Assembly (NCBI RefSeq): GCF_021272345.1 | Contig: NZ_JAJSDQ010000004.1 | Span: 124,001-188,000, forward strand | Origin: Ornithinimicrobium sediminis | GTDB taxonomy: Bacteria; Actinomycetota; Actinomycetes; Actinomycetales; Dermatophilaceae | Reading direction: 5' to 3' | Length of the DNA stretch: 64,000 nt | Shown here: positions 57,841-64,000 of the stretch, one piece after another | Position numbering within the stretch: position 1 is the stretch's first letter | Layout: every line of letters begins with the position of its first letter | Notes under the pieces: model-generated | What the model was told of the DNA's origin: nothing | Seen by the model: the letters and a program-made list of their open reading frames with translations, nothing else | The model's database searches: none | Position numbers and translations under genes: made by a program

Positions 57841-58114
57841 GCCGTCATTATGCCCCGGGCAACCCACGGCTGACGCCCAGCCCAGCAGTGCAGACTTGGC
57901 CACGAGCGCCGAGCCTGACCATCGTTGAGCTTCTCGCAGCGGCCCCTTGGCTACGTTGGGCCTGTGTGAGGCGGAGTGGTCACCTGGTTGGTCACGGATG
58001 CCGCGTCACTCTCCGACAATGCGCGTCACAGACGGGCACTCCGAAACCCCCTGACCTGTACAGACTCACATTCACCGGCACAGGACGACACAACTCAGGC
58101 TCGCTCCCCGCGTT

Positions 58115-58157
58115 CTTTTAATCCGTAGGTTGTGGGTTCGAGTCCCACGGGGCCCAC
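58115..58157 (+). repeat. attR core (43 bp)
   Basis: Exact second copy of the tRNA-Lys 3' sequence at 49137-49179. Upstream bases differ (GTT instead of GGA), so no second tRNA is formed. It marks the right end of the integrated element. Confidence 0.95.
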
Positions 58158-58380
58158 TTATGAGTTTCCACTGGTCAGGACCCTGACGCGGCTGGAGTTC
58201 GGTCACGGCCCTACCTCTGCGGGGTGCCCTTGGCCACCATGCGGCCACCGGCCCGCAGGCCAGGCCTGCGCGAGGCCGGAGGATGCCACGGACATCGTGA
58301 CTGGTCACAAGCCCGACGGGCCACCCTGACCTGCGGATTGTGCACCCGCGCTCCTCACCCCCGGCCCCAGGTCCTGGGCC

Positions 58381-58658
58381 AGCTGGCCCAGGACCTGCGC
58401 GACATCTACACCGCGCTGACCGTCGACGCGGCGTGGGCTGCGTTCCAGGAGCTCGAGGTGAAGTGGGGAAAGCCCAACTCGCGTGTCCAGAGGGTGGCGA
58501 GCGGCGTGGGAAGAGAGCATGGGCGTTTCTGGTCACGACGTGTGGATCCGCCGGATGCTGTCATGCACCAACTCCATCGAGTCCATCCCCGCCCGGGAGT
58601 CTTGCCAGAGCGCGCGGGTCCTCCCAGGCGCAGCACGCCTGCGTGGTTGGATTGTGTA
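58381..58658 (+). pseudogene. Remnant of an IS256 (mutator)-family transposase
   Basis: Pieces of an IS256-type transposase C-terminal region in three frames. One frame gives LAQDLRDIYTALTVDAAWAAFQELEVKWGK in pieces, a second gives KRAWAFL, and a third gives VWIRRMLSCTNSIESIPAR, the conserved (I/V)-R-R-...-T-N-x-I-E-S segment. At least two frameshifts are needed, and the catalytic D and the N-terminus are missing. It is a decayed insertion sequence between the element and the sugar genes. The flanking 58158-58380 holds nothing I recognise. Confidence 0.75.
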
Positions 58659-58659
58659 G

Positions 58660-59646
58660 ATGACGGACCTGTGCTCCCGCGCCGCAGCCGTGTCGGCCTA
58701 TGGGCCACTCGGTCTGGGATCGGCCAACGCCGGCAACCTGTACTCCGCGATCAGCGACGAGCAGGCGCACGACCTTTTCGCGGCTGCCTGGGCCGGCGGG
58801 ATCCGCCACTTCGACACAGCCCCGCACTATGGGCTGGGTCTGGCCGAGGAGCGGCTCGGCGCCTTCCTGCAGACGGTGCCCCGGGAGGAGTTCGTTGTCT
58901 CGACCAAGGTCGGCCGCCGGCTGGAGGACAACCCGGACTTTGCCGGGGAGCGGGACCCGTGCGACCAGTTCGACGCGCCGGCGACCCGCCGCCGGGTGGT
59001 GGACTACTCCGCAGGCGGGATCGGGCGGTCCCTGGATGAGTCACTGGCCCGGATGGGCCTGGACCGGGTCGACACGCTCTACGTCCACGACCCCGAGCAG
59101 CACGGTCCGGAGAACACCGTGCCGATCCTGGAGTCGGCCATGCCTGCGGTGTGCGCGCTGCGCGACGAGGGTGTGGTCGCCTGCGTCGGGGTCGGGACCG
59201 GCTCCGTAGAGGCCGCCCGGCACGCGGTAGCCATCGGCGGGATCGACGTGCTCATGCTGGCCGGTCGCTACACGCTGCTCGAGCAGCCGGCCCACCCCGA
59301 GCTGCTGGAGGCGTGCCGTGACCAGGGCGTCGGCATCGTCAACACCGCTCAGTTCAACTCCGGGCTGCTGGCCACGCCCCGGCCCGGCGAGAACGCGCAC
59401 TACGAGTACTCGGCGGCGCCGGCCGAGAAGCTGGAGCGGGCGGTCCGGCTCGCCGAGGTCTGCGAGCGTCACGGGGTGGAGCTGCCGACCGCGGCGCTCC
59501 AGTTCGGCCTGCAGAACCCGCAAGTGGTCGCCGTCGTCATGGGCGCCGCCACCGCCGAGCAGGTCCGGGAGAACATCGCGCGCATCCACCAGCCGGTGCC
59601 GGCCGCGCTGTGGGCAGAACTGCGGCAGGAGGGCCTCATCCCGTGA
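58660..59646 (+). CDS. Aldo/keto reductase (sugar dehydrogenase type)
   Basis: 328 residues of the AKR barrel. The catalytic tetrad is FDTAPHYG (Asp, Tyr), VVSTKVGRR (Lys) and LYVHDPEQH (His). LGLGSANAGNLYSAISDEQ at the start and AALQFGLQNPQVVAVVMGAAT near the end match the L-fucose/D-threo-aldose dehydrogenase branch, which oxidises sugars to lactones. It would generate the substrate for the lactonase-type gene next to it, whose GTG overlaps its stop. It begins just after the decayed transposase. Confidence 0.85.
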   Translation: MTDLCSRAAAVSAYGPLGLGSANAGNLYSAISDEQAHDLFAAAWAGGIRHFDTAPHYGLGLAEERLGAFLQTVPREEFVVSTKVGRRLEDNPDFAGERDPCDQFDAPATRRRVVDYSAGGIGRSLDESLARMGLDRVDTLYVHDPEQHGPENTVPILESAMPAVCALRDEGVVACVGVGTGSVEAARHAVAIGGIDVLMLAGRYTLLEQPAHPELLEACRDQGVGIVNTAQFNSGLLATPRPGENAHYEYSAAPAEKLERAVRLAEVCERHGVELPTAALQFGLQNPQVVAVVMGAATAEQVRENIARIHQPVPAALWAELRQEGLIP

Positions 59647-60503
59647 TCATCGACAGCCATATGCACGTCTGGGACCGGTCGGTCAGCGCCTACGACTGGA
59701 TCACGCCCGACCTCGGCGTCCTCAATGAGGTGCACACCCCGAGCCGGGTCGCCGACGCGCTCGCCACGTGCGGCGTCGACCAGGTGGTGCTGGTGCAGGC
59801 CGAGGACAGCTTCACCGACACCGACTACATGCTTGCCACGGCGCACGCCCGGCTCGACGGAGGGCTGCCGGAGGGGCACCCGACGGGCATCACCGGCGTC
59901 GTCGGATGGGTGCCGCTGGACGACCCTGACATCGCCCGGGCGCACCTGGAGCCGCTCGCTGAGGAGCCGCTGTTCAAGGGGGTGCGCCACCTCATCCACC
60001 GCGACCCGCGGGCCAGCGAGTTCCTCCGCCTGGACGCGGTCCACGCCGGGCTCAGCGTCCTGGCCGACGCCGGGCTGGTGCTCGACCTCCCCGACGCCTG
60101 GCCGTGGTTCGCCCAGGACATCGCCGCCACGGCCGCCCGGCACCCGGGCCTGACCATCGTCATCGACCACCTGGCCAAGCCGCCGGCCGATCCGGACGCG
60201 TGGCGGGAGTGGGCGGAGGCGATGCGGCGGGCGGCCGCGCAGCCCAACACCGTCACCAAGCTGTCCGGGCTGCACCTTGATGGCATCCCCCACACCGCGC
60301 CGGCGCTGCGGCCCTCCGTCGACGTGGTGCTCGAGGCGTTCGGGCCGGCGCGGATCATGTACGGCGGGGACTGGCCAATGACCCGGCTCACCGACGGCTA
60401 CGTCGCCACCTTCGAGGTGCTGGCCGAGCTGGTCGGCACCCTCAGCCCGGACGAGGCCGAGCAGGTCTGGTGCGGCACCGCGACTCGCACCTACCGCCTC
60501 TGA
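59643..60503 (+). CDS. Amidohydrolase-2 family lactonase-like protein
   Basis: 286 residues of the amidohydrolase_2 TIM barrel. IIDSHMHVWDRS has the metal H-x-H, GVRHLIHRDPRASEFL and LTIVIDHLAKPPADP are the later histidine segments, and RIMYGGDWPMTRL carries the terminal aspartate. This branch includes L-fuconolactonase-type enzymes, consistent with lactone opening after the aldo/keto reductase. GTG at 59643 overlaps the upstream stop (GTGA). Its 3' end faces the convergent isomerase, 43 bases away. Confidence 0.85.
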   Translation: MIIDSHMHVWDRSVSAYDWITPDLGVLNEVHTPSRVADALATCGVDQVVLVQAEDSFTDTDYMLATAHARLDGGLPEGHPTGITGVVGWVPLDDPDIARAHLEPLAEEPLFKGVRHLIHRDPRASEFLRLDAVHAGLSVLADAGLVLDLPDAWPWFAQDIAATAARHPGLTIVIDHLAKPPADPDAWREWAEAMRRAAAQPNTVTKLSGLHLDGIPHTAPALRPSVDVVLEAFGPARIMYGGDWPMTRLTDGYVATFEVLAELVGTLSPDEAEQVWCGTATRTYRL

Positions 60504-60546
60504 GGGCGGCTACGCCGGGCCTCGGTGCCGAACAGGTGAGCGAGTC

Positions 60547-62190
60547 TCAGCCGGCGTCGACGCTGACGTCACCGCACAGGTGCACCTGCAGGCCCAGGCG
60601 CTGGAACAGCGCGGCCTTGGCGACCAGGGCCGCGTCGGCGCTGGCGGCGTCGTCGCCGTAGGCGACCTGGACGTGGTTGGCCTGGTGCCGGGCCATGAAC
60701 TGGTCCCGGCTCACCCCGTGCAGCACGACGTGGGAGATCGGCCACTCAGGGTTGGTGGCTTCCTTGCGCCGGCGGGTCTCCTCCTCGGGCAGCTCCACGA
60801 CCGAGGCGCGGCCGAGGTCGACGTGCAGGCCGCCCTCGGCGATGTAGACCCGGGACCACACGATCTCCCCCGGCTTGGAGACGCCGTTGATGGTCGCGCC
60901 GCCGGCGGGGAAGAACACGTTGCCCTGGCGCCACCCCTCGGCGTCGGCGTAGCCGTTCTCGAAGTGCGAGGGCGGCACCGACCCGGAGATCTCGTACACC
61001 CAGACGAACTGACCGTCATACTCCTCGCCCCACCGCACGTCATGCAGCGTGGTGGCCGGGTCCAGCCCCATCGCGGTCCACACCCGGTTGGTCACCAGGG
61101 CGTCGACGGCCACCCCCTCGTCGACCTCGTTGAAGTGCGGCAGCGGAGCCCCGGCGTACAGCTCGCGGGAGTTGTCGCGGCTGCGGACCGGCGGCCGGCT
61201 GACGTTGTTAAGCAGCCCCTCGACCAGGTCGGAGGCGGGCGTGAGGTCCTTCAGGCCCTGCTGGTACTGGATGCCGACGGCGTCCAGGCCGAAGTCGTCG
61301 CTCATCCGCAGCGCGGCGACGTACATCTTGCACTGCCACAGCAGCTGCCGCTCGGTCAGCTCGGTGTGCTCGTCGGTGCCCAGCCGGAAGGTCATGCCAG
61401 CGTCGGTGAGCCACTGCTGCACCGCCTTGGCCTCCTCGTCGGGGACCTGCTGCATCTCGGCCCACAGCGCGCTCTGGGACAGCCGCTCCTTGTAGATGCC
61501 GATCGGGTTAAGCAGCTCGTCGTCGATGATCGCGTTGTACATGCCCATGCAGCCCTCGTCGAAGACGCCGATGATCGCCTTCTCGGTGAGCAGCTGCTCG
61601 GCCAGCGCCTTCCCCAGGTCCCGCTCAGCGGAGGCCGCCAGCTCGGGCAGGCCCCGTACGTGGGACAGGTCGTGGGTGACGCTGCCGGTCTCCAGCCACT
61701 GCCGTATGCCGGCGTGGAACCACTCGTCGGTGCCGTCCACCGTCCACAGCGTCGAGTAGTCCCGGCGCATCTTCGTCATGCCGGCGTTGAGGCCGAGCAG
61801 GCCGACCAGGCCGGGCCACTGACCGGCGAAGTTGGCCACGGTCAGGATCGGGCCGCGGTGGCTGCGCAGGCCGGCGAGCACGTGGTGGCTGTACTGCCAG
61901 ATCGCGGTGGCGACGATGAGAGGGGCGTCGGCAGGGATGCCGCGGAAGACCTCCAGGCCCATCCGCTGGCTGGTGACGAAGCCGTGGCCGGTCCCGGGGT
62001 CGACGTCGAGGGCGCGCCGGACCGTCCAGCCGTGCTCGGCCAGGGCGTCGGCGACGACCCGCTCCAGCTCGACCTGCACAGGCCAGCCGGCCAGGTTGGC
62101 CGACTCCCGCGAGTCGCCGCTGGGCACCAGGTAGGCGGTGCGCTCCGGCGCGCTCGGCGGGGTGGACAGCTCGGGCATGCGGTAGGTCAT
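60547..62190 (-). CDS. L-fucose isomerase-like (FucI/AraA C-terminal) protein
   Basis: 547 residues of the fucose/arabinose isomerase fold. IGVFDEGCMGMYNAIIDDELL resembles the metal-site glutamate region, and EEGVAVDALVT-like and GNVFFPAGGATINGVSKPGEIVWSR segments the C-terminal barrel. Sequence is divergent from classical FucI; substrate is inferred from context. ATG at 62190 overlaps the kinase stop by ATGA, and AAGGAGCC is its ribosome binding site. It follows the FGGY kinase in one operon. Confidence 0.75.
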   Translation of the reverse strand: MTYRMPELSTPPSAPERTAYLVPSGDSRESANLAGWPVQVELERVVADALAEHGWTVRRALDVDPGTGHGFVTSQRMGLEVFRGIPADAPLIVATAIWQYSHHVLAGLRSHRGPILTVANFAGQWPGLVGLLGLNAGMTKMRRDYSTLWTVDGTDEWFHAGIRQWLETGSVTHDLSHVRGLPELAASAERDLGKALAEQLLTEKAIIGVFDEGCMGMYNAIIDDELLNPIGIYKERLSQSALWAEMQQVPDEEAKAVQQWLTDAGMTFRLGTDEHTELTERQLLWQCKMYVAALRMSDDFGLDAVGIQYQQGLKDLTPASDLVEGLLNNVSRPPVRSRDNSRELYAGAPLPHFNEVDEGVAVDALVTNRVWTAMGLDPATTLHDVRWGEEYDGQFVWVYEISGSVPPSHFENGYADAEGWRQGNVFFPAGGATINGVSKPGEIVWSRVYIAEGGLHVDLGRASVVELPEEETRRRKEATNPEWPISHVVLHGVSRDQFMARHQANHVQVAYGDDAASADAALVAKAALFQRLGLQVHLCGDVSVDAG

Positions 62191-63698
62191 GCGGGCTCCT
62201 TGTTCTCGGTCGGGTCCTCGGTCAGGTCGGCGAGCGCGTGCATGGTCTCGGCGGTCGCCGGGTACAGCGCGCGGTAGTGCCGGTAGAGCTCGTCGTAGCG
62301 GCGCTGCCGCGCCGGGTCCGGGCCGGTGGTGCGCTGCGGAGGGTTCCAGTCGTCGACGTGGGCCTCTCCCAGGGCGGTGGCGGCCAGTCGCGCCATGCCG
62401 TAGCTGGCGCCGACGGTGACGGTGGGGATGACCTGCTCCAGACCGGTGACGTCGGAGACGACCTGCGGCCACAGTGGGTGCTGGACCCCGCCGCCGACGG
62501 CGACGACGCGACGCACCTGCACGCCCTCGTCGCGGAACGCCTCGACGTTGTGCCGGACCCCGAACGCGGTGGCCTCCAGCGCCGCCCGGTAGACGTCGCC
62601 ACGGGTGTGCGACAGCGTCAGGCCCGCGATGACACCACGGGCCCTAGGGTCGGAGATGGGGGTGCGCTCGCCGTCGAAGTAGGGCAACAGCAGCAGCCCG
62701 CGGGCCCCGACACCGCTGGTCTCGGCCTCGGTGAGCAGGTCCTCGTAGGGTGCGCCTCCGGTGAGGTCGCGCACCCACGCGGTGACCGACCCGGAGGAGG
62801 CCATCCCGCCGGCCAGGTTGTAGGTGCCCGGGTAGGCGCCGATGGTCCCCCACATCACCTCGCTGGTCCGGGGTTGGTCGGCGGTGGCGATGAGGAACAT
62901 CGTCGTGCCGTACATCAGCATCAGGTCACCAGGGCTCTGCGCGGCCACGCTGACCGCCTCGGCCCAGGCGTCGATGGTGCCGGCGACGACTGGGGTGCCG
63001 GCCGCGACCCCGCCCAGCGGCGCCGCAGTGTGGCCGACGACCTCGCCGGGCCAGGCCAGCTCGGGCAGCTCCAGCCCCGGAGTGATCTGCTCGGCCCACG
63101 GCCGGTGCCACTCGCCGGTGTGCAGGTCCAGCATCGGGGTGCACTGGCTGGCCGAGTGCCGGTCCATCCGGTAGGCACCGGTCAGCCCGTGCACCAGCCA
63201 GGAGGACACCATGAACAGCCGCCGCGCCTTGGCATAGGCCTCCGGCTCGTGCTCGGCGACCCAGGCGACCTTCGGCCCGACGGCCTGGCTGGAGAGCACG
63301 GAGCCGGTACGCGCCCGGATCTCCTGCCGACCCAGCCGCTCCTCCAGCGCCGCGATCTGCTTCCCCGCCCGGCTGTCGACGCCGTAGAGGATCGCCGGGC
63401 GCACCGGGGTGCCGTCCTCCTCGGTCAGCACCACGCACGGGCCCATGCCGCTGACGCCGACGGCAGCCACGGCATACGCGCCGTCGCCGGTGAGCTCCTC
63501 GGCGAGAGAGACCAGCTCCTCCCACCAGGTGGCTGGGTCGGACTCGACGAACCCGGGCGCAGGGCGGGAGACCGTATGCGGTCGGCTGGCCGAGCGGGCC
63601 ACCGTCCCGTCGTCGACCACGAGCACCCCTTTGGTGCTGGACGTGCCGATGTCGACGCCGAGGTAGGCACGGGGCAGGTCGGTGGCCGGTGTCGTCAT
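62187..63698 (-). CDS. FGGY-family carbohydrate kinase
   Basis: 503 residues. YLGVDIGTSSTKGVLVVDDG is the N-terminal phosphate-binding motif and FVESDPATWWEELVSL the conserved following helix. VAVGGGVQHPLWPQVVSDVTG is the C-terminal FGGY signature region, with GTIDAWAEAVSVAAQSPGDLMLMYGTTMF carrying the catalytic aspartate. The family phosphorylates xylulose, rhamnulose, fuculose and similar sugars; the isomerase downstream points to a ketose. Starts by ATGA overlap with the SDR gene. Confidence 0.9.
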   Translation of the reverse strand: MTTPATDLPRAYLGVDIGTSSTKGVLVVDDGTVARSASRPHTVSRPAPGFVESDPATWWEELVSLAEELTGDGAYAVAAVGVSGMGPCVVLTEEDGTPVRPAILYGVDSRAGKQIAALEERLGRQEIRARTGSVLSSQAVGPKVAWVAEHEPEAYAKARRLFMVSSWLVHGLTGAYRMDRHSASQCTPMLDLHTGEWHRPWAEQITPGLELPELAWPGEVVGHTAAPLGGVAAGTPVVAGTIDAWAEAVSVAAQSPGDLMLMYGTTMFLIATADQPRTSEVMWGTIGAYPGTYNLAGGMASSGSVTAWVRDLTGGAPYEDLLTEAETSGVGARGLLLLPYFDGERTPISDPRARGVIAGLTLSHTRGDVYRAALEATAFGVRHNVEAFRDEGVQVRRVVAVGGGVQHPLWPQVVSDVTGLEQVIPTVTVGASYGMARLAATALGEAHVDDWNPPQRTTGPDPARQRRYDELYRHYRALYPATAETMHALADLTEDPTENKEPA

Positions 63699-64000
63699 GA
63701 CGTCCTCTCCGCGGGGCGCATCCGCAGCCCCTGCATCCCCCCGTCGACGGCCAGCGCGGTGCCGGTCGTCGAGCCCGACAGCGGGGAGGCCAGGTAGGCG
63801 ATGGCGCCGGCGACCTCCGCGGCGGTGACGAGCCGGCCGTGCGGCTGCCGAGCCTCCAGGGCCGCGCGCTCGGCGCCGGGGTCCTCGGCCTTCTCCAGCA
63901 GACGGCCCACCCAGGGCGTGTCGGCGGTGCCGGGGTTGACGCAGTTGAACCGGATGCCCTCTCGCAGGTGGTCGGCGGCCATCGCCAGCGTCATCGACAG
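63695..64000 (-). CDS. SDR-family dehydrogenase, C-terminal part (gene runs off the window)
   Basis: The last 101 residues of a short-chain dehydrogenase. IRFNCVNPGTADTPWVGRLLE is the segment after the catalytic lysine, followed by GRLVTAAEVAGAIAYLASPLSG and GTALAVDGGMQGLRM, the classical SDR ending. The N-terminal Rossmann motif and catalytic tyrosine lie beyond the window. First gene known of the minus-strand operon with the kinase and isomerase; role in sugar oxidation is inferred. Confidence 0.85.
   Translation of the reverse strand: MSMTLAMAADHLREGIRFNCVNPGTADTPWVGRLLEKAEDPGAERAALEARQPHGRLVTAAEVAGAIAYLASPLSGSTTGTALAVDGGMQGLRMRPAERTS

Larger units (their letters stand above)
49137..58157. 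mobile_element. ~9.0-kb integrative element in tRNA-Lys
   Basis: Bounded by 43-bp direct repeats, with the integrase at the tRNA end. Cargo in order: tyrosine integrase and an HTH protein (minus), an XRE-like HTH, excisionase-like HTH and Rep-like protein (plus), an HTH/repeat/membrane protein (plus), and a GIY-YIG/DUF4357 gene plus an MmeI-type enzyme (minus). No relaxase, FtsK/TraB, capsid or terminase is visible. The right half has clearly more A/T than the flanking chromosome. It is best described as a small, non-autonomously transferring integrative element carrying restriction defence. Confidence 0.9.

Noticed and set aside
49137-58157. Prophage or conjugative element
   Set aside because: No capsid, portal, terminase, lysis, relaxase or FtsK/TraB-type gene is visible.
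58115-58157. Second tRNA gene
   Set aside because: Only the 3' part of tRNA-Lys is present; no 5' acceptor or D arm exists upstream.

Overview
The window comes from a high-GC actinobacterium. Mycothiol genes (mshA fragment, mshD), a GlnR-type regulator next to mshD, ppk1 followed by a MutT1-type NUDIX/phosphatase, TreY/TreZ and GTGA/ATGA-coupled operons all point to Actinomycetota. My inference, from gene content and codon use only, is the Intrasporangiaceae/Ornithinimicrobium area of the Micrococcales.

Bases 1-13900 are chromosomal housekeeping genes: the 5' end of mshA, a VanZ-like protein, a cupin, an alpha/beta hydrolase, DUF2516, dtd, an asparaginase, a BKACE enzyme and ygfZ on the minus strand. 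A Fur-family regulator stands divergent to an LCP cell-wall ligase. Then come a nitrobindin, a membrane protein, glnR, mshD, ppk1 and mutT1. Bases 13900-23112 are a phosphate island: two complete Pst transporters run back to back (pstSCAB on minus, pstSCAB on plus), with a candidate PhoP box facing each. An array of short repeats lies at one end and an atypical winged-helix regulator at the other. With ppk1 upstream, this covers phosphate uptake and polyphosphate storage.

Bases 23200-49050 carry a CWB2 surface protein, treY/treZ, metH-metF-vanZ, a glycine-betaine (OpuA-type) transporter behind a structured leader, a DUF3516 helicase, an alcohol dehydrogenase, small enzymes and lipoproteins, and a second CWB2 protein with a 15-glycine tract, divergent to a LuxR-type regulator.

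At 49106 a tRNA-Lys(TTT) gene holds an integrated element. Its last 43 bp recur exactly at 58115-58157, delimiting a ~9.0-kb mobile element with less extreme base composition in its right half. It encodes a tyrosine integrase whose reading frame ends inside the tRNA, HTH regulators, an excisionase-like protein, a Rep-like HUH protein, an unusual HTH/repeat/membrane protein with three 78-bp repeats, a single-chain MmeI-type restriction-modification enzyme and a GIY-YIG/DUF4357 protein. No conjugation or virion genes are visible.

Beyond the element, a decayed IS256-type transposase precedes a sugar catabolic cluster: aldo/keto reductase and lactonase-type amidohydrolase on plus, converging with SDR, FGGY kinase and FucI-like isomerase on minus. 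It probably serves L-fucose or a related sugar. The SDR is cut by the window end.
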